Shown here piece after piece: positions 7,239 to 15,745 of a DNA stretch of 27,286 nt. Source of the stretch: JBDTOX01 sp039933015. Its GTDB lineage: Bacteria > Pseudomonadota > Gammaproteobacteria > Burkholderiales > Methylophilaceae. The stretch spans positions 1 to 27,286 of the forward strand of contig JBDTOX010000165.1 of NCBI GenBank assembly GCA_039933015.1, written 5' to 3'. The notes beneath the pieces were generated by a model. It was given only the letters and a program-made list of their open reading frames with translations. It had not been told where the DNA came from and ran no database searches. Position numbers and translations under genes: made by a program. Within the stretch, counting starts at the first letter, position 1. Each line of letters opens with the position of its first letter.

Positions 7239-8885
7239 ATGACCAAATACGTATTCGTCACCGGCGGGGTAGTTTCCTCATTAGGTAAAGGCATTGCAGC
7301 CGCCAGTCTGGGCGCAATTCTAGAGTCACGCGGTATCAAAGTGACCATGCTCAAGCTGGATCCTTATATCAACGTTGATCCCGGCACCATGAGCCCGTTT
7401 CAGCATGGCGAAGTATTCGTTACCGATGATGGTGCCGAGACTGACCTCGATCTTGGCCATTACGAGCGTTTTATCAGCGCGCGCATGGGCAAGAGCAATA
7501 ATTTCACTACCGGCCAGATTTACGAAACCGTCATTAAAAAAGAACGTCGCGGTGAGTATCTGGGCAAGACCGTGCAGGTGATCCCACACATCACCGACGA
7601 AATCAAAAACCACATCAAACGCGGTGCCGAGGGTGCAGAAGTCGCCATTGTGGAAGTGGGCGGCACGGTCGGCGATATTGAATCGCTGCCATTTCTTGAA
7701 GCTATCCGTCAGATGGGTTTCGAGGAAGGGCGCGGCAATGCCTGCTATATCCACCTTACTTTATTACCCTGGATCCCTACCGCAGGCGAGCTGAAAACCA
7801 AACCTACCCAGCACTCGGTAAAAGAATTGCGCGAGATTGGTATTCAGCCGGATATCCTGCTGTGCCGTGCAGACCGCAGTATTCCTGATGATGAACGGCG
7901 CAAGATCGCGCTGTTCACCAATGTTGCGCCGGAAGCCGTTATTTCAGCAGTGGATGCGGATTCGATTTACCGCATTCCCGGCCTGCTGCATGACCAGATG
8001 ATAGATGAAATCGTCTGTCATAAGCTCGGCATCCTTGCGCGCGCGGCGGACCTTTCAAGCTGGAATAAAATCGTGCATGCGTTGGAAAATCCGCAGCATG
8101 AGATAAATATTGCTTTCGTCGGCAAGTATGTCGACCTCACCGAATCCTATAAGTCGTTGACTGAAGCGCTTATCCACGCGGGTATCCATACCAATTCCAA
8201 GGTGCGTATTCACTACATGGATTCGGAAGATATTGACCGGAACGGGACCGACGCATTGCAAATGATGGATGCGATCCTCGTGCCTGGCGGCTTTGGTAAA
8301 CGCGGCACTGAAGGCAAGATTGCGGCAATCCGCTATGCGCGTGAGCACAAGATTCCTTATCTCGGTATTTGCCTGGGCATGCAGCTTGCCGTGATTGAGT
8401 ACGCACGCAATGTCGCCAAGCTGGATGCTGCGAACAGCACGGAATTCAATCCTGACAGTCCGCATCCGGTAGTCGGCTTGATTACAGAGTGGAAAACTGC
8501 CGACGGCAAGGTGGAAAAGCGTAATCAGGATTCCGACCTTGGCGGTACCATGCGCCTTGGCGCGCAACGCTGCCCAATCGAGGCTGGCACCCTGGCCTCA
8601 CAAATATATGGTGCCGAGGTCAATGAGCGCCACCGTCACCGTTACGAAGTAAACAACAACTACGTTGACCAATTGCAGGCCGCGGGCCTGGTTATTGCCG
8701 CGCGTACGCCCAGCGAGAACCTGTGCGAGATGATAGAGCTGCCGCAAGACACGCATCCGTGGTTTGTGGCCTGCCAGTTTCACCCGGAATTCACTTCCAA
8801 TCCACGCACTGGCCATCCTTTATTCAAAGCCTATATAGCAGCTGCGCTGCTAAACCAGCAAAAAAATCGCAAGGAAAATAAATAA
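7239..8885 (+). CDS. pyrG: CTP synthase
   Basis: Makes CTP from UTP, ATP and glutamine. 548 aa, the usual length. The N-terminal synthetase (amidoligase) domain begins with the canonical MTKYVFVTGGVVSSLGKG phosphate-binding loop and has DPYINVDPGTMSP. The C-terminal glutamine amidotransferase domain holds the nucleophile Cys378 in LGICLGMQ and the His515/Glu517 pair in FHPEF. The ATG at 7239 is fixed by this conserved N-terminus although no clear Shine-Dalgarno precedes it. The stop shares one base with the kdsA start (TAATG). The pyrG-kdsA-eno-ftsB order is common in Beta- and Gammaproteobacteria, and all four are probably read from the promoter just upstream. Confidence 0.98.
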   Translation: MTKYVFVTGGVVSSLGKGIAAASLGAILESRGIKVTMLKLDPYINVDPGTMSPFQHGEVFVTDDGAETDLDLGHYERFISARMGKSNNFTTGQIYETVIKKERRGEYLGKTVQVIPHITDEIKNHIKRGAEGAEVAIVEVGGTVGDIESLPFLEAIRQMGFEEGRGNACYIHLTLLPWIPTAGELKTKPTQHSVKELREIGIQPDILLCRADRSIPDDERRKIALFTNVAPEAVISAVDADSIYRIPGLLHDQMIDEIVCHKLGILARAADLSSWNKIVHALENPQHEINIAFVGKYVDLTESYKSLTEALIHAGIHTNSKVRIHYMDSEDIDRNGTDALQMMDAILVPGGFGKRGTEGKIAAIRYAREHKIPYLGICLGMQLAVIEYARNVAKLDAANSTEFNPDSPHPVVGLITEWKTADGKVEKRNQDSDLGGTMRLGAQRCPIEAGTLASQIYGAEVNERHRHRYEVNNNYVDQLQAAGLVIAARTPSENLCEMIELPQDTHPWFVACQFHPEFTSNPRTGHPLFKAYIAAALLNQQKNRKENK

Positions 8886-9724
8886 TGCAACTATGTGGTT
8901 TTGAAGTGGGGCTGGATCAGCCTTTATTTCTGATAGCCGGCCCATGCGTGATTGAATCGCAGCAAATGGCGCTGGATACTGCTGGTCAGCTCAAGGAAAT
9001 CTGTGCGGCCGTGGGCATCCCATTCATCTACAAATCGTCCTACGATAAAGCCAACCGCAGCTCCAACAAGACTTTCCGTGGTTTTGGCATGAGCGAGGGC
9101 CTGAAAATCCTGGATGAAGTCAGGCGCCAGATAGGCGTGCCTATTCTGACTGATGTGCATACTGAAGAGCAGGTAGCGGAAGTGGCCTCCGTGGTCGATG
9201 TACTGCAAACGCCGGCTTTCCTGTGCCGCCAGACCGATTTCATTACCGCAGTGGCAACTTGCGGCAAGCCGGTCAATATTAAAAAAGGCCAGTTTCTCGC
9301 CCCAGGTGATATGCAGAATGTGGTGCAAAAAGCCAAGGAAGCCAATGGTGGGCAAGATACCATCATGGTATGCGAACGCGGCGTCTCATTCGGCTACAAC
9401 ACCCTGGTGTCCGATATGCGCGGCTTGGCGATTATGCGCGAAACCAATTGTCCGGTTGTGTTTGACGCTACCCATTCGGTGCAGCAGCCGGGCGGGCAAG
9501 GTGACAAGAGCGGCGGTCAACGCGAGCATGTGCCAGTATTGGCGCGGGCAGCGGTAGCGAGCGGGATTGCGGGCATATTCATGGAAACCCACCCCGACCC
9601 ATCCAAGGCTTTGTCCGATGGCCCGAATGCGTGGCCGCTGGCGAAAATGCAGGCTTTGCTGGAAGTGCTGGTGGATATGGATAGGCTGGTCAAAAAAGCC
9701 GGATTTATTGAACAAACTTTGTAA
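8885..9724 (+). CDS. kdsA: 3-deoxy-8-phosphooctulonate synthase, metal-dependent type
   Basis: Condenses phosphoenolpyruvate with arabinose-5-phosphate to KDO-8-phosphate for the lipopolysaccharide inner core, so the cell is Gram-negative. 279 aa, normal length. It has the KANRSS segment near 54-59 and the GGQGDKSGGQREHVPV segment near 203-218. In the N-terminal IAGPCVIES motif residue 21 is Cys; the metal-independent enzymes such as that of E. coli carry Asn in this place (GGMNVLES). This protein is therefore expected to be the metal-dependent class. An AAGGAAA ribosome site lies inside the end of pyrG, and the genes overlap by one base, so translation is coupled. eno follows after 31 bases. 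Confidence 0.97.
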   Translation: MQLCGFEVGLDQPLFLIAGPCVIESQQMALDTAGQLKEICAAVGIPFIYKSSYDKANRSSNKTFRGFGMSEGLKILDEVRRQIGVPILTDVHTEEQVAEVASVVDVLQTPAFLCRQTDFITAVATCGKPVNIKKGQFLAPGDMQNVVQKAKEANGGQDTIMVCERGVSFGYNTLVSDMRGLAIMRETNCPVVFDATHSVQQPGGQGDKSGGQREHVPVLARAAVASGIAGIFMETHPDPSKALSDGPNAWPLAKMQALLEVLVDMDRLVKKAGFIEQTL

Positions 9725-9755
9725 TTTTTTGCAGCACGTTGATAAAGGAAAAAAT

Positions 9756-11042
9756 ATGAGCGCAATCGTAGACATTATCGCCCGCGAAATTATGGACTCC
9801 CGCGGCAATCCCACCGTCGAAGCCGATGTGCTGCTGGAATCCGGCATCATTGGCCGCGCAGCTGTGCCTTCTGGCGCATCTACCGGCAGCAAGGAAGCCG
9901 TGGAGTTGCGTGATGGCGATAAAACGCGCTATCTGGGCAAGGGCGTGTTGCAGGCAGTAGAAAATGTCAACACGGAAATCTGCGAAGCGATTATCGGCCT
10001 GGATGCCGAAGAACAAAGCTTTATCGACAACACCCTGATCGAACTCGACGGCACCGATAACAAGGCGCGCCTCGGCGCCAATGCCATCCTGGCTGTATCC
10101 ATGGCCTGTGCCCGTGCTGCTGCCGAAGAAAGCGGCTTGCCGCTTTATCGCTATTTGGGCGGCTCCGGCCACATGCAATTGCCAACGCCCATGATGAATA
10201 TCATCAATGGCGGTGCGCATGCGGATAACAGTGTCGACATGCAGGAGTTCATGATTATTCCGGCTGGTCGTCCCAGCTTCCGTGAGGCCATGCGTTGTGG
10301 TGCTGAAGTGTTCCATGCCTTGCATAAAATCTTGCATAAAAAAGGCTTGGCTACCACGGTAGGTGATGAGGGTGGCTTTGCGCCGAATCTGCCATCTAAC
10401 GAATCTGCCATTCAATATATCCTGGAAGCAATTTCGGCGGCTGGCTATGAGCCGGGCCGTGATGTGTTGCTTGGTCTTGATTGTGCCAGCTCGGAATTCT
10501 ACAAGGACGGCAAATATCATCTGGTCTCCGAAGGCTTGCAACTGACCTCTGCACAATTTACCGACTACCTGGCTACCTGGTGCGACAAGTACCCCATCAT
10601 CAGCATTGAAGATGGCATGAGCGAATTTGACTGGGATGGCTGGAGCTTGCTGACGCAACGTCTGGGCGATTCGACCCAGCTTGTGGGCGATGACCTGTTC
10701 GTGACCAACGCAAAAATTCTGAAAGAAGGCATACAGCGTGGTGTCGCTAACTCCGTGCTGATCAAGGTTAACCAGATCGGCACCTTGACAGAGACTTTCC
10801 AAACCATAGAGACCGCCAAGCGCGCTGGTTACACCTCAGTGATTTCGCACCGTTCGGGTGAAACCGAAGATACCACCATTGCCGATATCTCAGTCGCCAC
10901 TAACGCGCTGCAAATCAAGACTGGTTCGTTGTCACGCTCCGAACGTATAGCCAAGTACAACCAGTTGCTGCGTATCGAAGAAGAACTGGGTGATGCGACC
11001 AGCTATGCCGGCAAGGACGCGTTTTACCAGCTTGTCCGATAG
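9756..11042 (+). CDS. eno: Enolase
   Basis: Interconverts 2-phosphoglycerate and phosphoenolpyruvate; also a likely RNA-degradosome partner. 428 aa against 432 in E. coli. N-terminal MDSRGNPTVEADV, AVPSGASTG, the DEGGFAPN segment with a catalytic glutamate, the SIEDGM metal-ligand motif, the LIKVNQIG catalytic lysine and the SHRSGETEDTTIADI signature are all present. The frame is open upstream to 9567 inside kdsA, but the ATG at 9756 has an AAAGGAA ribosome site 6-7 bases before it and gives the normal N-terminus. Its product feeds the PEP used by KdsA. Confidence 0.98.
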   Translation: MSAIVDIIAREIMDSRGNPTVEADVLLESGIIGRAAVPSGASTGSKEAVELRDGDKTRYLGKGVLQAVENVNTEICEAIIGLDAEEQSFIDNTLIELDGTDNKARLGANAILAVSMACARAAAEESGLPLYRYLGGSGHMQLPTPMMNIINGGAHADNSVDMQEFMIIPAGRPSFREAMRCGAEVFHALHKILHKKGLATTVGDEGGFAPNLPSNESAIQYILEAISAAGYEPGRDVLLGLDCASSEFYKDGKYHLVSEGLQLTSAQFTDYLATWCDKYPIISIEDGMSEFDWDGWSLLTQRLGDSTQLVGDDLFVTNAKILKEGIQRGVANSVLIKVNQIGTLTETFQTIETAKRAGYTSVISHRSGETEDTTIADISVATNALQIKTGSLSRSERIAKYNQLLRIEEELGDATSYAGKDAFYQLVR

Positions 11043-11057
11043 GCATCAGTTCTTCAG

Positions 11058-11450
11058 GTGCGAGTTCTCACGCTTATATTTGTCATCCTTATTTCCTCGC
11101 TACAGTATCCGCTGTGGCTGGGTAAAGGGAGCTGGCTGAGGGTGTGGGACTTGAACCGGCAAATCACGACACAAAAAGAGGCTAATGCCACGTTCAAAGC
11201 GCGTAATGATACGCTGGACGCAGAAGTGCGTGATCTCAAGCAAGGTTATGCCGCTATTGAAGAGCGCGCGCGTAGCGAGTTGGGCATGGTGAAGCAGGAT
11301 GAAGTGTTCTACCAGGTTTTGCAGTCTGATATTGCGGTCGATCGCGTCCCTGCTGCGCAGCCGGCAGCAGTCGCCCCTGTGCCTGTAGTCCTGTCCAAAC
11401 AGTCACATGCAACTGGCTCTGCACTTAAAGACCAGTCTCCAAGAGACTAA
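11058..11450 (+). CDS. ftsB: Cell division protein FtsB
   Basis: Small bitopic inner-membrane divisome protein that forms a complex with FtsL and FtsQ. One N-terminal membrane span (about 3-20) is followed by the family's YPLWLGKGSW segment, a periplasmic coiled coil (about 29-66) and the IEERARSELGM segment near 75-85 that precedes the FtsQ-binding part. It begins with GTG at 11058, 15 bases after eno. At 130 aa it is longer than E. coli FtsB (103 aa); the extra is a low-complexity Ala/Pro/Val tail after about residue 97. It ends the pyrG operon and converges on ygfZ with only 9 bases between the stops. Confidence 0.93.
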   Translation: MRVLTLIFVILISSLQYPLWLGKGSWLRVWDLNRQITTQKEANATFKARNDTLDAEVRDLKQGYAAIEERARSELGMVKQDEVFYQVLQSDIAVDRVPAAQPAAVAPVPVVLSKQSHATGSALKDQSPRD

Positions 11451-11459
11451 GCTTTAAGC

Positions 11460-12500
11460 TCAGTTAGCCAGGCTGTAAGGCAGTTCCTGGATTACCAGCT
11501 CAGTATCTTTCCAGTGCACTTTACCTGCCTCCAGGCTTTCCAGCCGAATTTCTGCCAGTACATCGAAGCCGCCTAGTGGTGAAGCGGCGCTACGGACTAT
11601 CTTGCCTGCCTCAACGCCATCTGCACCTGATACATCATCGCCAACTTGCGGAGCTTGGGCAGACGCTATATGGGCCAGCTGTGTGCGGCGCTTGACCTTG
11701 CCCAGGTAGTGCGTGCGCGCAACGATTTCCTGCCCGGTATAGCAGCCCTTCTTGAAATTGATGCCGCCTAGCGCATCCAGATTGACCATTTGCGGTACAA
11801 AAGCTTCCTGCGTTGCGGGTACGATATCGGGGATGCCGGCCTGGATTTCCAGCCATTCCCAGCTGCTTCTGCCAGCAGGCTGGAATCCATGCTGTTTCAG
11901 CTGATCCCAGATGGCAGGGGTATGCGCTATATTGCTATACACCTGATAGCGCGCTAGCGGTCCAGGCAGACGCAGCAGCGCGCCTTGCTCCAGCGTCGCC
12001 AGCTCATGATCCAGGCGTGGCACTTGGGCAAAAATGGCGCGCAAAGCATTTTCTGCATTGTTGCCGGCCACACCGAAACGCACGATGTCGTCAGACACAT
12101 CGGTAATCGTCACTTTGGAGCGCAGCACAAACATTTTCAGCCGCTTCATGATGGGTTCAATCAGGCGGCCATCGAGCTGCAGATGGATATGGTCGGAATG
12201 TGTGGAAGCCAGAAATAGTGCCAGCAGCCGGCCTTTGGGGTTGCAGTAGCCGCTATAGTGACTGCTGTTGCCGTCCAGTAGTTTGACATCGTTGGTGACC
12301 TGGCCCTGCAGGAAAGTGGCAGCGTCTTCACCGCGCACTTGCAGCAAAGCCAGGTGCGAGAGATCAACCAGAACGTTGCCAGTAGCAGCGGCCTGCAGCT
12401 CGGCCTGGGGGTTACCAAAGCTGACAACCTCGTTAACGCTGCCGTTATCAGCTATTACGGCGCCCTGGGCTGTCAGAAATTCATGCCATTGTGTCATCAT
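11460..12500 (-). CDS. ygfZ: Folate-binding YgfZ/CAF17-like protein
   Basis: 346 aa. Related to the glycine-cleavage T protein; it takes part in synthesis or repair of certain iron-sulfur proteins in a folate-dependent way. The family signature KGCYTGQE, including its invariant cysteine, is present about 100 residues from the C-terminus (NFKKGCYTGQEIVARTHY), and the N-terminal half has a folate-binding GCV_T-like fold (VDLSHLALLQVRGEDA, FLQGQVTNDV). Two ATGs stand together at 12500 and 12497; I cannot tell which is used. It is divergent from the ygfX-like gene with 34 bases between the starts, so the two share a short promoter region. Confidence 0.93.
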   Translation of the reverse strand: MMTQWHEFLTAQGAVIADNGSVNEVVSFGNPQAELQAAATGNVLVDLSHLALLQVRGEDAATFLQGQVTNDVKLLDGNSSHYSGYCNPKGRLLALFLASTHSDHIHLQLDGRLIEPIMKRLKMFVLRSKVTITDVSDDIVRFGVAGNNAENALRAIFAQVPRLDHELATLEQGALLRLPGPLARYQVYSNIAHTPAIWDQLKQHGFQPAGRSSWEWLEIQAGIPDIVPATQEAFVPQMVNLDALGGINFKKGCYTGQEIVARTHYLGKVKRRTQLAHIASAQAPQVGDDVSGADGVEAGKIVRSAASPLGGFDVLAEIRLESLEAGKVHWKDTELVIQELPYSLAN

Positions 12501-12534
12501 CGTCTTATTCGGAATCCATCATTGCGGAGAAAAT

Positions 12535-13002
12535 GTGCCCCATTATAACGTGAAGTCTGTTCAACTTACTTTGCAGCCTTCCTATTTGCTCGCTGCGGTG
12601 CTGGCAGCGGCGGGGGCAGGTGCATGCCTGATCGTGGCCTGTATGCCTCTGGCTATTAGTCTCAAATTTCTGGTTTGCGTTCCCATTATTTTGGCAACGC
12701 CATATTGCATCGCACAGGAGGCCTTGCTCAGCCTGCCATGGTCATATGCGGGCTTGGAGCTGAATCACAAGGGTGAACTGCGGCTAATACGCAAAGATGG
12801 AACCAGGTATGCCGCCACTGTGTTGCACAGCAGCTTTATGGCAGCGTACCTGACTATCCTCAATCTCAAGCTCGACCATGGCCGTTGGCGCAGAAACCTG
12901 ATTCTTACCCCGGATCGGGTGGATAGCGGCGCCTATCGCCAGTTCAGGGTATGGCTGCGCTGGGGTCGTCAGGTTGTGGAAGAGGTACCGGAAGCAGCGT
13001 GA
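12535..13002 (+). CDS. YgfX-like membrane protein
   Basis: 155-aa protein with two membrane spans in the N-terminal half (about 16-36 and 42-60), then a cytoplasmic part with LELNHKGELRLIRKDG near 78-93 and a C-terminal FRVWLRWG. This layout matches the YgfX (CptA) family, often found near sdhE or, in Betaproteobacteria, near ygfZ. A role in cell-envelope or cytoskeletal control has been proposed for E. coli YgfX but is not settled. I chose the GTG at 12535, with GGAGA 4 bases before it; the longer open frame from 12268 would run inside ygfZ. Its last 34 bases overlap the 3' end of mxaL on the other strand. Confidence 0.72.
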   Translation: MPHYNVKSVQLTLQPSYLLAAVLAAAGAGACLIVACMPLAISLKFLVCVPIILATPYCIAQEALLSLPWSYAGLELNHKGELRLIRKDGTRYAATVLHSSFMAAYLTILNLKLDHGRWRRNLILTPDRVDSGAYRQFRVWLRWGRQVVEEVPEAA

Positions 13003-13982
13003 CGCTTGCGGCGCGCAGCCAGGCCTTGCAGGTAATTTGAAAATTGCTTGAGCGGATGCCTGGGCAAATAAGCCGCAATAAAAAGCAAGCCGGCAAGCGA
13101 GGCCAGCAACCAGCGCAGTTCAAAAGCGGCTTTGTCGCGCCGTACCGGTTTTTGCTTGTTCATGGCGCGCTGCACTGCCTGCAAGCTGTCACCGCGCACA
13201 TACGCGCCATGGACTTCTTTTGCCAGCGACGTGAGATATGCTTCGTCGAGCCTGGACAAATAGCGGTCGCTCTCGCCGTTCGCGACGTTGTTATCGCGTG
13301 CGCCGATATTGGCTTGGGAAATCTGCGCCATGCCGGGCTGCAGGGCGAAGCTGTCGCCTGCCCAATAGCCGATGAGCTGGTTTTTTTCGTCGAGCTTGGG
13401 AATGGGAGTGCCCTTGTCGCTGCCTATGCCCACGAACAACCAGCCATCGCCGCCCTGGAAGTTGGTCAGGTCGCGCGTGTTGAATGCGTGCAGCTTGGGC
13501 GCTTCTTCACCATCGGTGAAGAAAACCGCTTGTGCTGATTCGGGAAAGGCGCGAATCACGCGGGCGAGGGTCGGCATGCTTTCGCGTATGCGGCTGTTGC
13601 CGGACCAGGCGGTGCGCCAGTCCAGGTGGTCTATGGTGTCCTGGATGGCGGCGTAATTGGCGCATACCTCTATTGGTGTATAGAGCGCCGCGACACTGGC
13701 TCCGGCAAACAGGCCCAGGCTGACGTTGGTGCCGCAGGGCATGGCGCTGACCAGGTTATGCAACACATCTTGCGTATAGGTAATGCGGCTGACAGGCTTG
13801 CCATTCAGTTCCTTATCCATCACGTTCATGCTTTGCGTGATATCGGCTACCAGCAGGTAGCTGTAAATGTCGCGCTTGATGGACACGGCGGGCTTGAACA
13901 TCGCCACTATCAGCAATACCAATGCGACCGCCAGCAAGACGCTATCGCGTCGATGACGTAGATAACTAACTATTTTTCTCAT
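12969..13982 (-). CDS. mxaL: MxaL, von Willebrand-A membrane protein for methanol dehydrogenase maturation
   Basis: 337 aa, last gene of the mxa set. An N-terminal membrane span (about 14-30) is followed by a VWA domain whose metal site reads DITQS (Asp47, Thr49, Ser51), a DxTxS form of the usual DxSxS, with a later FFTDGEE strand; a second span is near 292-312, before a basic cytoplasmic tail. The VWA domain would face the periplasm. In Methylobacterium, mxaA, mxaK and mxaL are needed to place calcium in the PQQ methanol dehydrogenase; membership here rests on gene order after mxaC and mxaK as well as the domain. BatA/BatB-type VWA proteins look similar, but they belong to other operons. Confidence 0.85.
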   Translation of the reverse strand: MRKIVSYLRHRRDSVLLAVALVLLIVAMFKPAVSIKRDIYSYLLVADITQSMNVMDKELNGKPVSRITYTQDVLHNLVSAMPCGTNVSLGLFAGASVAALYTPIEVCANYAAIQDTIDHLDWRTAWSGNSRIRESMPTLARVIRAFPESAQAVFFTDGEEAPKLHAFNTRDLTNFQGGDGWLFVGIGSDKGTPIPKLDEKNQLIGYWAGDSFALQPGMAQISQANIGARDNNVANGESDRYLSRLDEAYLTSLAKEVHGAYVRGDSLQAVQRAMNKQKPVRRDKAAFELRWLLASLAGLLFIAAYLPRHPLKQFSNYLQGLAARRKRHAASGTSSTT

Positions 13983-14013
13983 AACTCGATGCCTGTAAAT
14001 TCGTTGTCAGGCA

Positions 14014-14565
14014 TTAAGGCAAGCCAAGCGGAATGTTGCCCATTATTAGCCCGGGCGTATCCGATTCGCCCACGCCAGGGGTGGGCGTGGCTGGCAGCAT
14101 GGTCAATACCCGATCAAGGTTGTGGCGGGCATCCCAGTAACTATTATCGAATCTTAATGATTGCTGATATGCGCTCTGGGCTTGCCTGAACAGGTATTCG
14201 GTTTCATCACGTACTTTATGGTTGGTGCCATTGATCGCCAGCCCCTTCAAAAAGAAAATATTGCCGAGGTTGTACTGTATGGCCGAGCGCTGGTTGATAT
14301 TGCCTGCAGGCAACAACTGCGTGAAGAGCAGGGTAGCTTCTTGGTAACGTTCATTTTTAGCCAGCCAGTAAGCGGTTGAAAATTTCGCCTCAAAGCTTTG
14401 CCGGTCAGTTTTGGGAGTTTTCCCCTCGGCTACTACGGCGTTGAAGGCCTCGATCTGATGAATGCGATTGTTCTCATAAACGGCAGCAAGTAGTGTAAGC
14501 AGCATCGTAACAGTCAGTACCCAGGTTAATTTTTTTACACCCAGTGGTCTTATGTTCAGTGCCAT
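14014..14565 (-). CDS. mxaK: MxaK, membrane-anchored TPR-like protein
   Basis: 183 aa with one N-terminal membrane span (about 12-30) and a periplasmic helical part that reads as tetratricopeptide-like repeats (FSTAYWLAKNERYQEATLLF, then IQYNLGNIFFLKG, then AYQQSLRFDNSYWDARHNL). TPR proteins of this kind sit between two VWA proteins in mxa and Bat operons and act as scaffolds. The frame is open to 14631, but the ATG at 14565 has a GGAGG ribosome site 7 bases upstream, which decides the start. It overlaps the end of mxaC by 10 bases; mxaL follows after 31 bases. The name comes from position and architecture, since MxaK is poorly conserved. Confidence 0.82.
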   Translation of the reverse strand: MALNIRPLGVKKLTWVLTVTMLLTLLAAVYENNRIHQIEAFNAVVAEGKTPKTDRQSFEAKFSTAYWLAKNERYQEATLLFTQLLPAGNINQRSAIQYNLGNIFFLKGLAINGTNHKVRDETEYLFRQAQSAYQQSLRFDNSYWDARHNLDRVLTMLPATPTPGVGESDTPGLIMGNIPLGLP

Positions 14566-15533
14566 GTTCTGACCTCCAGAAATTTCACGCTTAATAACAA
14601 GCCAATCAGGCTGGCCGCGAGCAGGAAACAATAATTTGCATAATCGTGCCCTGGGATACGCTCAAGGTAGCGAATCGGCTTTTTCTCTCTCTGGTTGATA
14701 TCGTTCATTGCCAATGCCAGTGATTGTGGGTTTTCTGCTTCATAGGCATGGAACGGTGATTTCAAGGTCTGGAAGAACTCGTTGAGTTCGATCTCTGGCG
14801 GCAAAGCGGCATCTTCCTGCGGCTTGTAATTGGTATCAAAAATGCTAATGCCGCCGGGTTGGCGCAGCACAATCCAGTACAGGCTGATATGCAGTCTGTC
14901 AAACCAGTCGCGAATTTTTTGCTGGGTATTTGCGTCTATGCGGCCAGCGCCATCAGACAGCAGGATCAGCGCACGCGAGCCGGAGTCCGCTAGCTTGTTG
15001 AACAGGCCGGCACCGCTGGTCAGACCGCTGCCGATATTGGTCTGGAATAGCGAATTACCGGCAGTAGCCTGTACTGCAGCGATAATGGCCTCACGGTTTT
15101 CAGTCAAGGGCAGTACATATATGGCAGAGTTGCTGAATGCAATCATGCCGAACATATCGTGCTTGCGTGATTTGACGAAGTCGGTAATCAAACGGCTGGC
15201 GGCTACGGACTTGGTTTCGCCGACACGGCCATCGTTACTGCCGACAAACGGATCGTCCATACTTGCGCTGCGGTCGAGCACGAGTGCGATCTGCGCACCT
15301 GCACCTACACGTTCCGCATACTGCTGATTACTATGCGGGCCAGCCAGGCCCAGAATAATGCTGAGCAAGGCCAGTACCACGAGTGCTTTAAGTGCCAGGC
15401 CAATCAGGTCGGATAACGGATCGCCCGGCAGCATCTCCAGCCATGAGTAATTATGGCTGTGCACGCGTTCCAGGATTAGCGGCAGCGCTGCCAATGGCAG
15501 TAGCCAGAGTACCCAGGGTGTAGAAAAACTCAT
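14556..15533 (-). CDS. mxaC: MxaC, von Willebrand-A membrane protein
   Basis: 325 aa. Two N-terminal membrane spans (about 6-22 and 44-64), a VWA domain with an intact metal-ion site DRSAS (Asp87, Ser89, Ser91), the LILLSDGAGRID strand, and a C-terminal span (about 298-318). The VWA domain should be periplasmic, working with MxaL and MxaK on methanol dehydrogenase assembly or metal loading. A short AGGG lies 7 bases before the ATG. It follows a small open frame that fills the gap to mxaA, and overlaps mxaK by 10 bases, so translation of mxaC and mxaK is probably coupled. Confidence 0.85.
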   Translation of the reverse strand: MSFSTPWVLWLLPLAALPLILERVHSHNYSWLEMLPGDPLSDLIGLALKALVVLALLSIILGLAGPHSNQQYAERVGAGAQIALVLDRSASMDDPFVGSNDGRVGETKSVAASRLITDFVKSRKHDMFGMIAFSNSAIYVLPLTENREAIIAAVQATAGNSLFQTNIGSGLTSGAGLFNKLADSGSRALILLSDGAGRIDANTQQKIRDWFDRLHISLYWIVLRQPGGISIFDTNYKPQEDAALPPEIELNEFFQTLKSPFHAYEAENPQSLALAMNDINQREKKPIRYLERIPGHDYANYCFLLAASLIGLLLSVKFLEVRTWH

Positions 15534-15542
15534 ATGGGCACC

Positions 15543-15743
15543 CTACAAATCCTTTTTGTAGGCGAATCGTGGCGTCACGTGTTGGTTACGGCCGCTTTGC
15601 TTAATATTTGCTGCGCTCATATTGGCCTCCAGCGCAACTTCGTGGTCGCTCATTCCTTGCCTATGTATTTGATATGTCTTCGTCATGCACTGCGCGGCTC
15701 CTTGCGCTGCATCCTGTAAAAGAACATTTCCCGAGGGGTCCAT
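15543..15743 (-). CDS. Small ORF of unknown function between mxaA and mxaC
   Basis: 66 codons, not recognised as any family; hydrophilic, no membrane span or signal peptide. The argument for reality is layout: its ATG follows the mxaA stop by 2 bases in the same CCTGATTATG junction that joins mxaS to mxaA, it is open across nearly the whole 212-base gap, and it ends 9 bases before mxaC. An internal in-frame ATG at 15686 has AAGGAG 11 bases upstream and would give 47 residues. Against it: no known domain, and classical mxa clusters are described with mxaA next to mxaC. It may be a real small accessory protein or a spacer that happens to be open. Confidence 0.4.
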   Translation of the reverse strand: MDPSGNVLLQDAAQGAAQCMTKTYQIHRQGMSDHEVALEANMSAANIKQSGRNQHVTPRFAYKKDL

Positions 15744-15745
15744 AA

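Noticed and set aside
8170..8178. TTATCCACG, 8 of 9 match to a DnaA box
   Set aside because: Single site inside pyrG coding sequence with no partner or AT-rich DNA.
9705..10802. 365-codon open frame opposite eno
   Set aside because: Lies wholly against a strongly conserved gene; arises from codon bias and has no recognisable product.
12268..12534. Long N-terminal extension of the ygfX-like frame
   Set aside because: It runs through ygfZ on the opposite strand, and the GTG at 12535 with GGAGA gives the family's normal N-terminus.
15534..15719. Plus-strand 61-codon ORF in the mxaA-mxaC gap
   Set aside because: Opposite to the operon and without a ribosome site; the minus-strand ORF has better layout evidence.
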